64,000 nucleotides of DNA from RGIG5612 sp045601405 (lineage in GTDB: Bacteria > Bacillota > Clostridia > Lachnospirales > Lachnospiraceae), in contig JAZRZO010000005.1 of NCBI GenBank assembly GCA_045601405.1, positions 7,890 through 71,889 of the forward strand, in the 5' to 3' direction. This document shows positions 34,177 through 44,207 of this stretch, piece by piece. Every line of letters begins with the position of its first letter. Position 1 is the first letter of the stretch. A model generated the notes under the pieces. That model ran no database searches, was not told the DNA's origin, and saw only the letters and a program-made list of their open reading frames with translations. The translations under genes were made by a program, and so were the position numbers.

Positions 34177-35394
34177 ATGCTGGAAACAGGCGAGATCATA
34201 AACGGAAGATATGAAATAACAGGGTTCATTGACAAAGGAGGTATGAGCAAGGTCTACAGGGCAAGGGACATTGTCAGCAACGCGGATCTTGCCATCAAGG
34301 TGGCCATCAACAAAGAAGGTGACGCTCATACTGCTATGCTGGGACTGAGCGTGGAAGGGAATCTGCTGAAACGCCTTTCAAATCCGCATCTGCCAAAGAT
34401 ATACGATGTTGTCGAAAACGGCGATGACATCATGATAGTAATGGACTATGTGGAGGGGCAAAGTCTGGATAAGGTTCTTGCACAGACAGGTCCCGTTCCG
34501 GCAGAAAATGTGATTGAGTGGGGAATACAGATATGTGATGTGTTTCACTATCTCCACACACAAAATCCGCCGGTGATATACAGGGACATGAAGCCGGCAA
34601 ATGTAGTGGTCCAGCCTGACGGAAATATCATGATGATAGATTTCGGAACGGCAAGGCGGTGGAAAGTAGATGCCAACAGGACATCAGACACAATGCTTAT
34701 CGGCACTGAAGGTTTTGCGGCACCGGAGCAGTTTGGTGGAAGAGGACAGAGCGATGCAAGGACAGACATATTCTGTCTGGGGGCGACGATGTTTAATCTC
34801 GTAACCAATCACAGCCCGTATATTAAGCCATTTGGAATAACGCCGCTTGGAGACTGGAATATTGCGTTAAAGGACAGCAAGCTGGACCGCATCATACAAA
34901 AATGTACAGCAAACGATCCTTACGAAAGGTACCAGACCGCATATGAGCTGAAGCTTGCTCTTATAGATGCAAAGGAAGCGCCCGGAAAAACGGGGCTCTT
35001 TGGAAAAAACAAAGTAAATTCAAAGGGAAAAACAAAGCGCACTGATGACTGGCAGCCCCCTCCGATAAAGGTCTCCAAAGGAGAAAGCCGGAAATTGGGG
35101 CAACAGAACGTGAATAAAAAAATAAATGAGCCGTCATGGCAGTCACCTGCAGAACTTCCGGTGCAGCAGCAAAGTGATGCCGGAACCGGTATTGATCAAA
35201 AGAAGGATGCGGACAGGGCATTTACATGGAAGCTGTTTATGCTTGTAGGGATGATATCCGGAATAGTACTGATAGCATTGGCGGTGCTGCTGATATTATC
35301 CTCCCCTCCGGCCGGGGTGATAATGGCGGCGCTTGCCATGGCAATAGAAGCGTTCGGCGTATTCAGTGCATTGAAATACTCGAAGCTGCAATAG
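34177..35394 (+). CDS. Membrane Ser/Thr protein kinase 1
   Basis: A 405-residue Hanks-type kinase. The Gly loop GKGGMSKVY, K41 in AIKVAI, catalytic loop YRDMKPAN (D137), DFGTAR (D155) and APEQFGG are complete, so activity is likely. A flexible linker (about 265-345) leads to two hydrophobic segments at the end (about 348-400), and there are no PASTA domains. A GTG at 34168 is in frame, but ATG 34177 gives the same MLE-G start as kinase 2. Neighbours: PP2C upstream, kinase 2 42 bases downstream. Confidence 0.93.
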   Translation: MLETGEIINGRYEITGFIDKGGMSKVYRARDIVSNADLAIKVAINKEGDAHTAMLGLSVEGNLLKRLSNPHLPKIYDVVENGDDIMIVMDYVEGQSLDKVLAQTGPVPAENVIEWGIQICDVFHYLHTQNPPVIYRDMKPANVVVQPDGNIMMIDFGTARRWKVDANRTSDTMLIGTEGFAAPEQFGGRGQSDARTDIFCLGATMFNLVTNHSPYIKPFGITPLGDWNIALKDSKLDRIIQKCTANDPYERYQTAYELKLALIDAKEAPGKTGLFGKNKVNSKGKTKRTDDWQPPPIKVSKGESRKLGQQNVNKKINEPSWQSPAELPVQQQSDAGTGIDQKKDADRAFTWKLFMLVGMISGIVLIALAVLLILSSPPAGVIMAALAMAIEAFGVFSALKYSKLQ

Positions 35395-35436
35395 ATAAAA
35401 AAGAACAACAGAGGGTGAATGTAAAAGAGGAAACTG

Positions 35437-37173
35437 ATGTTAGAGATTGGATCAATTGTTGATAATAAGTACAAGATACTTAGTGAGATAGGACACGGCG
35501 GAATGAGCGTCGTGTATCTTGCTATCAACGAAAGAGCAAATAAAACATGGGCGATCAAAGAAGTTCGTAAAGATGGAGTGGTCGATTTCGAATCCGTGAA
35601 ACAGGGTCTTGTTGTCGAAACGGAAATGCTTAAAAAGCTGAACCACAATAATCTTCCGAGCATCATCGATGTTATCGATACAGAGGACAGCTTCCTTATC
35701 ATTATGGATTACATCGAAGGCACAAGCCTTGCGGCGATATTGAAAACCGCGGGGGCACAGCCGGAAGAAAATGTGGTGAGATGGGCCAGACAGCTTTGCG
35801 ATGTTCTGGGCTACCTGCACGGGCAGAATCCGCCGATAATCTATCGCGATATGAAGCCGGCCAACGTAATGCTGAAACCGGACGGTAACGTAATGCTGAT
35901 AGACTTTGGCACCGCGAGAGAGTTTAAAAACCGCGCGATGGTTGAGGATACAACATGCCTCGGAACAAGGGGTTACGCGGCGCCGGAACAGTTTGGCGGC
36001 AGAGGACAGACGGACGCGAGGACAGATATATATTGCCTCGGCGCAACTATGTATCATCTGATAACAGGTCACAGCCCGGCGGAGCCTCCCTATGAGATAA
36101 AGCCTATCAGCTACTGGATTCCGCAATATGCAGGCAGTGGACTGGAGAAGCTTATTTTAAAATGCACGCAGCAGGATCCCGCTGAAAGGTATCAGAACTG
36201 CGCTGAGCTTATGTATGCGCTGGATCATTACCGCGATGAAGACGACATCATACAGAAGAAGCGAAAAAAACAGTGGCGAAGATTCATAACCGCTGCCATC
36301 ATCGGTCTGGTTGGCCTTTTAGGCGTTGCGGGTATGCGCATCGCGTGGAACGGAGCGAAACAGGCTTCATACGGTTCACTGGTAAAGAAAGCGATAGATG
36401 AGACTGAAATTGAAGACGCTGAAAAAGATCTGATGCAGGCAATTGCATTAGACCCCGGCGCGCCTTCAGCTTATCAGGCGATGTGGGATATTGTGGATAA
36501 AGACAGAACTTCGCACGAAGGCGAGGTTACGGGCGATGAGATAAAACTTATCAACGATTGTCTGAATTCCAATTCCGACGGACGAAGGGTGAATTCCGAG
36601 GTTTATGCCAAGGAGAGTCCGGAGGAATACGCAAAGATGATGTACAACATCGGTCTTTTGTATTTCTTCGTAAAAGGGGGCGGAGACGGAGACAAGGAAA
36701 CAGCGCATAAAAGCTATTTCTCAAAGGTCATTGAGGAGCCATATATCAACTATCTTACACCTGCGCAGCAGGAGATGGCTGATATGCTGAACGATATTGG
36801 AAGCTATATCGGATCCCTTGACAGGGAGAATGATAAACTTCTGGATAACACTAATAAGGCAAATTATTCTGATCTGTTTAACAGTATTAAGGAAATCTTA
36901 TCGGCCGATCTAAAAGAAAAGGTGGAGCGGGATATTTACTGTATCAAGATCTATGAGCAGATTGCCAATTGGATCGATGTAAAGGTTGATAAGTTCAGGG
37001 ATGAAGGAATATCAATCGCGGAGATGAATTCTGTCCTGGATTCCGTGGAATCCGGATTAAAAGGTCTTGGGATCAAGTCAGGCAGCGAGAATTATTCGGA
37101 TTACCAACAGGCGACAGGAACGCTGGAGAAGGCGCGGGAAATATTGGGCACATTCGGAACCGGCAACAATTGA
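35437..37173 (+). CDS. Membrane Ser/Thr protein kinase 2
   Basis: A 578-residue Hanks-type kinase similar to kinase 1. GHGGMSVVY, K41, YRDMKPAN (D138), DFGTAR (D156) and GYAAPEQFGG are present. A basic stretch (KKRKKQWRR) precedes one membrane helix near 285-300, followed by an outer domain of about 270 residues with helical, TPR-like composition. The duplication of kinase and its unlike outer part suggest different input signals. AGAGG precedes the ATG. Confidence 0.93.
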   Translation: MLEIGSIVDNKYKILSEIGHGGMSVVYLAINERANKTWAIKEVRKDGVVDFESVKQGLVVETEMLKKLNHNNLPSIIDVIDTEDSFLIIMDYIEGTSLAAILKTAGAQPEENVVRWARQLCDVLGYLHGQNPPIIYRDMKPANVMLKPDGNVMLIDFGTAREFKNRAMVEDTTCLGTRGYAAPEQFGGRGQTDARTDIYCLGATMYHLITGHSPAEPPYEIKPISYWIPQYAGSGLEKLILKCTQQDPAERYQNCAELMYALDHYRDEDDIIQKKRKKQWRRFITAAIIGLVGLLGVAGMRIAWNGAKQASYGSLVKKAIDETEIEDAEKDLMQAIALDPGAPSAYQAMWDIVDKDRTSHEGEVTGDEIKLINDCLNSNSDGRRVNSEVYAKESPEEYAKMMYNIGLLYFFVKGGGDGDKETAHKSYFSKVIEEPYINYLTPAQQEMADMLNDIGSYIGSLDRENDKLLDNTNKANYSDLFNSIKEILSADLKEKVERDIYCIKIYEQIANWIDVKVDKFRDEGISIAEMNSVLDSVESGLKGLGIKSGSENYSDYQQATGTLEKAREILGTFGTGNN

Positions 37174-37204
37174 CAGGGAAGAGTTTTAAAGAGAGGAACT
37201 TATA

Positions 37205-37762
37205 ATGAATCCGGAACAATCAATACAATTGTTCACAATATTATTTTATATATTTCTGGCGGTAATGATAGTTGGCTTTGGACTTGCCGTGTTTTACTTC
37301 TTTTACTACAGGATTCCGCAGGTTTACGCATTGTTGACCGGTAGAGCACAGAGGAAGACTGTAGAGAAAATGCAAAAAAGCGGCCGGCTGATAAGCGAGG
37401 AAGAGCGGATGGCGGAGAATGATGCGCATATTGGCGCAGAAAATGGCGTCATTGATGTATCAGATGATTACATTACCGAACGGATAGGGAATGTAAAGCC
37501 CGTTCACGTCGGAGCGCAGCAGTTAAGCAATGGCGCAGGTGGGGACAGTGCGAAAACCACCATCCTGGAGGCTGAAACAGAGACAACAGTGTTAGCGCCG
37601 GAGCAGGAAACTTCTGTTCTGAGTCAGGAAACGGAAGCAATCGTCCCCGGCAGTTATGTCGGAGTGTCGGATGAAACCGAAGGTTTTGATGAGACCGGCC
37701 CTCAGTATTATTTCAAGATCACACAGCACACGATGGTGATACATACAAACGAGGAAATATAG
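37205..37762 (+). CDS. Single-pass membrane protein with TT-V/I-L phosphosite-like repeats
   Basis: A 185-residue protein. One membrane helix lies at about 12-35, followed by a basic segment and an acidic tail. The tail has KTTIL (117-121), ETTVL (126-130) and ETSVL (135-139), like the ETTVL pairs in the protease linker. Such Thr-Thr motifs in acidic context are typical kinase targets and FHA ligands in Gram-positive bacteria, so this may be a phosphorylated scaffold. The C-terminus ends in a beta-rich GPQYYFKITQHTMVIH segment. I do not recognise a family. Confidence 0.8.
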   Translation: MNPEQSIQLFTILFYIFLAVMIVGFGLAVFYFFYYRIPQVYALLTGRAQRKTVEKMQKSGRLISEEERMAENDAHIGAENGVIDVSDDYITERIGNVKPVHVGAQQLSNGAGGDSAKTTILEAETETTVLAPEQETSVLSQETEAIVPGSYVGVSDETEGFDETGPQYYFKITQHTMVIHTNEEI

Positions 37763-37808
37763 ATATTCAAAAAACTAACTGAGTAAATACAGTTTTGGGG
37801 AGGATAAG

Positions 37809-40800
37809 ATGAATACAATTTTAAAGCTCGAAAACAGGATAATAGCAGCACTGCTTGCGGTTGTGTTGCTGCTGACTTTATTCACCGGACTGAGAATTCA
37901 GGTACAGGCCGAAGAGCCGGGAGCTCTGGAAAAATCAACGCTGACGTTTCATGTCAAAATGACTGCAGAGATGGTGCCGGATGAGTCGGCAACCGGGCGT
38001 GTGGCAGGTGAAGCAATAAATGGGACTGCGAAAGCTTATTGGGATAATGCCAGCCCCGATAACTCTGTGGTGTTTATCGAAGATGGTGAAGACGTTCCTG
38101 AGGAATACACGCCAGTAACGTCTTCGGATGTTGCAACTTTTGCGCTGGAGCACTGTGTAATAAAAGATGGAACGGTATATCAGCAGCTTTTTGTTACAGA
38201 TGCTGCATCCATAGGAACCAGTCAAGCCGGAGAATATGATTCAACAGAGCAGGTATATTGGGTTTTCAATTGGATGACCGGTACGGACAGCGACTATTCG
38301 AGCCATTTAATTGCGAAGGACGGATATTTGTATCATCAAAAAAGAGCAGATGGGATTGCGGATGGAACCGCTGTTGACGGCGGTTATGCCTATGCATATT
38401 TTGTATATAGTAAAAACTACAGTGCAACGGTTGACGATTCCTTACTTGGAGAAGCAGCACCGGCTGTAGCTGTCGTCGCAGTAGATGAAACAGGAACAAC
38501 GCTTAATTATCAAGAGATTGATTTTGTCTTAAATATCAAGGAATCTGATTTTGACCTTGGAAGAGCGGTATCTGTTCCGGATGATTCGGCGAATGAAAAA
38601 AAAGAGGTTATTACGATAGAGATTGCAGGCGACTTTGAGGTTCAGGGCGACGATCCATTCTATGCAAATCTGGAATCAAAAGCTACCATTAAGGGGCCAT
38701 CTACCCAGTATGGAACACTAAACTATAGTGTTGATGGGAATGATATTGCCGTATCCTATGACGAAGGAAGCCTTTCATGGAATGTTGAGTCTAAAAAAGT
38801 TCTTAGTGAAGATACAACAAAAGCAATAATTGCGAATATAAAGATAGGTGATAAGATTTATGCCAGCAAAAAAGTATGTGATTTTGCAATTAAGGCACCA
38901 ACTAAAACAGAATTATCAGTAAAAGATACAAAAGTAAATAAAAAAGGATTTACCCAGACAACTGGGGAGTGGGATATTATGTATGCTTTTAAGGGAACTG
39001 GTATTTCCCAAAGCATGATTGATTTGAAAAGCGGCGGAAGTATTAAAGGATATGCTGCCGATCCGGAAACTCCTGGAGCTTTTATAGTCACCGTTTCTTA
39101 TGCAGGTGAATCGGAGTTAACGAATGGGGAAACATACACTGTAGGAGTGGAAGGATTTTCTAATATTTCTGCCGCCTTTACTGTCGATGCAACTGCACCG
39201 ACAGTTGAGATTCTTTCAGAAGACTATTATATAACTTCTGATGATCGGACTTATTTATATCCCTCTTCTGGGGTGATCGCAAAAGGAGAGAATGACGGCA
39301 ATGATACTCTTGAAAATGGTGAGAGTTATTCGGTAGCTTTTCAGGTCAAAGTAAAGGATAAGTTCTTTGATGATGCGTGGTATGCAGCGTATCAAGGATC
39401 ATTACAAGGTGCTAATCCAGGAGCGTCTATCGACTTTATAGAAGAAAACAAAGCATTTAAGATTACATGCACGCAAGAGGCAGGCAAAACGTTTGCTTAT
39501 CCGTTCGAGCTTCCTAAAATTGAAGACTATGCAGGAAATGTATTTGAGCCAAAGCAAGATGAAGAGGGTTATTATCTCGAACTTAAGGATGATAAAATAC
39601 CTTGCACTTACGAGGAACAAAAAACAAAAATAACAGTATATCTGGATTCACAGTCGCCGATTGGTTTAACTGAGCCCTTAATTCAGTTTTATCAAAATGA
39701 CGGCATAACGCCTATTCCTGATGACAAACCTTATAATGGAGGGGATATAACGACTCCTTCGTTATTTGCCGAGATATCTCTTACAGATAATACGAACGGG
39801 TCGGGGATTAATGAAATTGAGTTTAATCATGACAATTCTATTTACGGCGAGATGGATAATCCAACATATCCGACTTTAGACGAAAATAACAAAGCTTCCG
39901 AGCAATATCACTTGCAGCCGGGAGTAGAGGAGAATGCTATTCCATTCTCTGTTAAGGTTACTGATAAGGTCGGTAACCACAGAACATTCTTCAGCTTATT
40001 TGATTACGATAATCTGGCACCGAGGATTAATACTGAAACAACTCCGGACCCGCTCAATCCGGCGAATCAGATAAAAGATGAGGACGCTGGTACGGTCTAC
40101 AATTATTACAAAAATAATCTGACCTATTCGTTTACTGTTGTGGATCTGAATCTTGAAGATCTTGTCCTTACTTATAAAGTATTAGATAAGAAAACCGGTC
40201 GTACGACACCGTATTCTGCGAAAGCAACAAATCTTTCCGCTGCAGAAGATGGTGAAGTATCATCATTGGGTAAGGCAAGCGAAGCAGATGTATTAGCAAA
40301 TGCAACAGTGACTTTATCATCCGACAGCGAAGGGGTCCGGACGGCAACCGTTGGCTTCGAAATCGATGTTGCAAATAAAGAAGGTGAGTTACTAGAGTAT
40401 GAATTGACAGCATCGGATACAGCCGGCAATCCTGTTTCATCTGTTAAAGGTCCGGAAAGCATTGAGCTTGCAGGAAAAACTTATGAGCAAAAGGTTATTT
40501 TTGATACGGTTGCACCGAAGGTTAAAGTAACCAGAACTGGTGTTGCTGACCCGATCCCGATGGAGGGTGGTAAAACTGAACATCATAATAAAAATATTAC
40601 CTTTACCGTGGAGGTGAAAGATTCTTATTTAGATGTTAGAGATGGCAAAAGTGTTATCAATATTACTGGATGGGATTCTGATACCCCTGAATCACCCTAT
40701 GTGGGAACCCTGACATTAAGTGCAGAAGACGACATAAATTATAGTGGAACTACAGAAAAAATAGGCTACGATGAAAAAAAGAAGGATGAGTTATATGAAT

Positions 40801-43800
40801 TTGTAGTCAATGGCATCGAAGGAACGATTGTCGATTTAGCCGGAAACACTGCAGAGAAATATGATGAAGAAGCTGATCAGGGCAACTTTGATTCACATAT
40901 TAATATTAATAATAATGATGGTGCTCTGTCCTTCGAAAAAGGCTATTCTATTGTAGTAGATAAGAATGATCCGGTTATTATTATCAATGGAGCTGAGGAG
41001 GCAGATAATAAAGATAAGTCAAACACCATTTATTATTTCAAAGGGCCCGATAAAGAAGAGCCCGATAAAGAAGAGCCCGATAAAGCCAAAATTTATGTGA
41101 CCATTCGGGATATTCACCTCAATACAGATACAGCTGCAACATATGTCACATATGTAATAACCGAAGATGGCGAATCAACAGAGCATTCGGCAGAGGGTAT
41201 ATCCGCTGTATCAGAAAAAAAAGGAGTCTTTACACTTGAGATTTCTATTACAGATGGAGAGATGCTTACGAATCTTTCTGTAACAGCAAAAGATTACGCT
41301 GAAAATGAAAGTATAAACAATGATAGAAAAGCACTCACCTATATTGTCGATGCTACAAAACCGGTAGTCGATGTAAAGATAACAGCTCATCAGAAGGAGT
41401 CTACAGAAGACAGTATTGAAAAGTTTTTTGTCAATGGTGATAAGTTACATGTGAAGTTTAAAAACACAGCCGTTGCTGAGAGTGGCAAAATGGCAAAAGA
41501 TAAAGGCATAATGCCTCAGGAAGTATCCTTTGTGGTAACGGTTACGGATAGAAATATCGAATTTGACAAAACTAAGGGATATTCATCGGAATACTATTAT
41601 GCTACTGCTGAATTCAAGAAAAATAATGGTAAATGGACGGGTGACAGATTACTAAATGAGTCTTCAACAATTAAATACGCGGCTAAGACAATAACAGTTG
41701 ATCCGGATTCATCAAACGAGTATATCTTTGACCTTGGAATATATGACTTGGCTGGTAATACACCGGATTTCGAAAGTGTCCAAAAAATGTTCAAAGAGAA
41801 TATAGGATTCTACGATCCAGACGCGATCACTATTTCCGATGACAAAATTAAAGGAGAATTAGTTGTAGATCGTCATAGACCGGCAAGTGAGGATACGGAT
41901 ACTCTTCCTCCGGAAATAATTCTTTCTACTGCAGAAGATTATCAGGCAGATTTAGGCAATAATGTTCTCCTGTATAATCATAACAAGGAATATACTTTAA
42001 ACGTTTATGACCCGAAATATAAGGATCAGGAAGGTACCGACGTATGGGCCGGCATAGAATCTATTGACTGGGAAGTGAATAGCATTGCTACGACATCAGA
42101 AGGAAAAAAAGAATATCATGTAGATGGTAACCATCAGCAAGCAGTTACGGACATAAAGATTCCGGTGGATATTGAAGAGAATACAGAGGCAAATGATATT
42201 GTCCTTAAAGTTACTGTTACAGATCAGGCCGGAAATAAAACCTATTTCAATCAGCCGTTAGCGATCGACCGACAGGCTCCTCGTGTTCAGGTGATCTATG
42301 ACAACAACAGTGTCTCGCACAATAAGTATTTCAAGGCTGACAGAGAACTTACTGTTACGATCAAGGATCTGAATTTTGATTTATCTAAGACGAGTCTTAC
42401 GACGCAACCGTCTATAGCAGCAGGTTTTGATGAGGCGTCTCATACATATACAGCAAAGGTTAAATATAATGTCGATGGAGATTATACCTTTGCGATGGAG
42501 ACAACAGATCGTGCGACAAATCAGGGATATGTGGACTATACCAATGGCGGAACCAATGCTGCTCCGCAGGAATTTACGATTGATAAGACGGCGCCGATAA
42601 TCAATGTGACCTTTGATAATAACAATGTCCGCAACGGTAAGTATTACAATGCTAACAGGGTTGCGAATGTAAATATCATAGAGCATAACTTCCTTGCGGC
42701 AGAAGTACAGGCTCCGGTAACGGCGAACCTGGACGGAGCGCCGATCGCAGCGCCGGGAATCAGCGGCTTCAGCAGGGCCGGCGATAGTAATAACGCACAG
42801 ATTCCGTTCGTAAATGACGGCGATTATTCATTCACCGTTGATTACATGGATATGGCAGGCAACCCGGCACAGCAGGTAGTCATTCCGGAATTTACCATCG
42901 ATAAGACAGTGCCTTACGCGGTCATCGGAAATGTTGAGAACAGGCACGCATACCCGGGAGAGATCAGGCCGACGGTAACATTTACAGACATTAACTTCGA
43001 TCCAAACGGGAATAAGATCACATGGATTTTGAGAAAGAAAGGCACAGACGAGGTGCTTGAGACAAGGTTGGCCGGAACCGAGGCATCAATCGGTCACGGT
43101 GCTATGTTTACATTCAACGATCTTCCATATGATAGGGAAAATGACGGAATCTATTTTCTGTCAGCGGTTATAACGGACCTTGCCGGGAACTCATATACTA
43201 CGGAGACAGTAACATACAGTGTTAACCGCTTCGGGTCAGTATACGAAGCAGTAAATAATGAGACAAAGAAGGTTGCGGATCATGGCATCATAAAAATTGC
43301 TCCAAAACTTGTGGTCCGTGAGATCAATCCAAACAAGGTGCACAATCAATCAGTAACAGTTGCCGTAAACGGCACGACAAAAACACTGAAAGAGGGTGAG
43401 GATTACAAAATCGGAAAGTCAGAGCAGGAAGATGAATGGAAGGTATATACCTATACTATCGAGGATAGTGTGTTTACAGATAAGAATAATAAAAAACCGA
43501 TACAGGGAACAAACGTGGTCACCCTCTACAGCGAAGATGAGGCGGCTAATAAGAATTCAAACAGAACAAATGTTGAAGGCAATAAGCTGGATATAGAGTT
43601 TCTTATCGACACTGAAGCGCCGACAGGGTATATAACGGTACAGGGTCTTGCGGAGGGCAAGAAACGCATTCAGAGGTCCAAGACAACAGCGACTACAGCA
43701 TGGGAGGACAACAGCATTGTCGGAAAAGTGGAGATATATCTGAATGATGAGAAGGTTGAAACCCTTGAAGGAAAAGACCTTGAAAAGGCAAACGGAAAGT

Positions 43801-44042
43801 ACTCGATCACTGTCGACCAGAAGACATATGTACAATCGGTCTATGCAGTTATCACGGACGTGGCAGGTAACACCAGAGATATTGATGAAGTAAACTTTTT
43901 CCTGAATGCAAGCGGTTTCCAGCAGTTACTGCATAATACCGGATTACTGATAGCTGTAATTGCGGGAATAGCGGCCATAGCGGCAGCGATAATCGCAATA
44001 ATAGTAAACCGTAAGAAGAAGGCAAGAAACGATCAAGGCTGA
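37809..44042 (+). CDS. Giant Ig-like repeat surface protein with C-terminal membrane anchor
   Basis: A 2077-residue protein. Residues 1-35 form a signal peptide. The outer part has many beta-sandwich (bacterial Ig-like) units; junctions such as VDATAPTVEI, FDTVAPKVKV, VDATKPVVDV, IDRQAPRVQV, IDKTAPIINV and IDTEAPTGYI recur. One membrane helix (about 2043-2066) and a short basic tail end it; there is no LPxTG. The central part (about 38.5-42.3 kb) is visibly more AT-rich than the ends. In this locus it may be the surface-exposed stalk or a partner of the secretion channel, in place of EsaA (speculative). Confidence 0.88.
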   Translation: MNTILKLENRIIAALLAVVLLLTLFTGLRIQVQAEEPGALEKSTLTFHVKMTAEMVPDESATGRVAGEAINGTAKAYWDNASPDNSVVFIEDGEDVPEEYTPVTSSDVATFALEHCVIKDGTVYQQLFVTDAASIGTSQAGEYDSTEQVYWVFNWMTGTDSDYSSHLIAKDGYLYHQKRADGIADGTAVDGGYAYAYFVYSKNYSATVDDSLLGEAAPAVAVVAVDETGTTLNYQEIDFVLNIKESDFDLGRAVSVPDDSANEKKEVITIEIAGDFEVQGDDPFYANLESKATIKGPSTQYGTLNYSVDGNDIAVSYDEGSLSWNVESKKVLSEDTTKAIIANIKIGDKIYASKKVCDFAIKAPTKTELSVKDTKVNKKGFTQTTGEWDIMYAFKGTGISQSMIDLKSGGSIKGYAADPETPGAFIVTVSYAGESELTNGETYTVGVEGFSNISAAFTVDATAPTVEILSEDYYITSDDRTYLYPSSGVIAKGENDGNDTLENGESYSVAFQVKVKDKFFDDAWYAAYQGSLQGANPGASIDFIEENKAFKITCTQEAGKTFAYPFELPKIEDYAGNVFEPKQDEEGYYLELKDDKIPCTYEEQKTKITVYLDSQSPIGLTEPLIQFYQNDGITPIPDDKPYNGGDITTPSLFAEISLTDNTNGSGINEIEFNHDNSIYGEMDNPTYPTLDENNKASEQYHLQPGVEENAIPFSVKVTDKVGNHRTFFSLFDYDNLAPRINTETTPDPLNPANQIKDEDAGTVYNYYKNNLTYSFTVVDLNLEDLVLTYKVLDKKTGRTTPYSAKATNLSAAEDGEVSSLGKASEADVLANATVTLSSDSEGVRTATVGFEIDVANKEGELLEYELTASDTAGNPVSSVKGPESIELAGKTYEQKVIFDTVAPKVKVTRTGVADPIPMEGGKTEHHNKNITFTVEVKDSYLDVRDGKSVINITGWDSDTPESPYVGTLTLSAEDDINYSGTTEKIGYDEKKKDELYEFVVNGIEGTIVDLAGNTAEKYDEEADQGNFDSHININNNDGALSFEKGYSIVVDKNDPVIIINGAEEADNKDKSNTIYYFKGPDKEEPDKEEPDKAKIYVTIRDIHLNTDTAATYVTYVITEDGESTEHSAEGISAVSEKKGVFTLEISITDGEMLTNLSVTAKDYAENESINNDRKALTYIVDATKPVVDVKITAHQKESTEDSIEKFFVNGDKLHVKFKNTAVAESGKMAKDKGIMPQEVSFVVTVTDRNIEFDKTKGYSSEYYYATAEFKKNNGKWTGDRLLNESSTIKYAAKTITVDPDSSNEYIFDLGIYDLAGNTPDFESVQKMFKENIGFYDPDAITISDDKIKGELVVDRHRPASEDTDTLPPEIILSTAEDYQADLGNNVLLYNHNKEYTLNVYDPKYKDQEGTDVWAGIESIDWEVNSIATTSEGKKEYHVDGNHQQAVTDIKIPVDIEENTEANDIVLKVTVTDQAGNKTYFNQPLAIDRQAPRVQVIYDNNSVSHNKYFKADRELTVTIKDLNFDLSKTSLTTQPSIAAGFDEASHTYTAKVKYNVDGDYTFAMETTDRATNQGYVDYTNGGTNAAPQEFTIDKTAPIINVTFDNNNVRNGKYYNANRVANVNIIEHNFLAAEVQAPVTANLDGAPIAAPGISGFSRAGDSNNAQIPFVNDGDYSFTVDYMDMAGNPAQQVVIPEFTIDKTVPYAVIGNVENRHAYPGEIRPTVTFTDINFDPNGNKITWILRKKGTDEVLETRLAGTEASIGHGAMFTFNDLPYDRENDGIYFLSAVITDLAGNSYTTETVTYSVNRFGSVYEAVNNETKKVADHGIIKIAPKLVVREINPNKVHNQSVTVAVNGTTKTLKEGEDYKIGKSEQEDEWKVYTYTIEDSVFTDKNNKKPIQGTNVVTLYSEDEAANKNSNRTNVEGNKLDIEFLIDTEAPTGYITVQGLAEGKKRIQRSKTTATTAWEDNSIVGKVEIYLNDEKVETLEGKDLEKANGKYSITVDQKTYVQSVYAVITDVAGNTRDIDEVNFFLNASGFQQLLHNTGLLIAVIAGIAAIAAAIIAIIVNRKKKARNDQG
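41045..41085 (+). repeat. 15-bp in-frame tandem repeat
   Basis: GCCCGATAAAGAAGA is repeated 2.7 times, encoding PDKEE units within the giant surface protein. Copy number could vary by slippage without changing the frame. Confidence 0.8.
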
Positions 44043-44207
44043 TAAAGGTGGCAGCCGGAAAAGGAGCAATAAGCGGATACCCCCTCTTCTCCCCCCCCTT
44101 TTTATATGAGGGGGTATTCCTTCCATGTATTGGCCGGCGAAGGTATATGAGGAGATCGCGACGCGGTCAAAATCATATGCCTCTGCGGCTGTTTTTATAT
44201 TAGTAAA

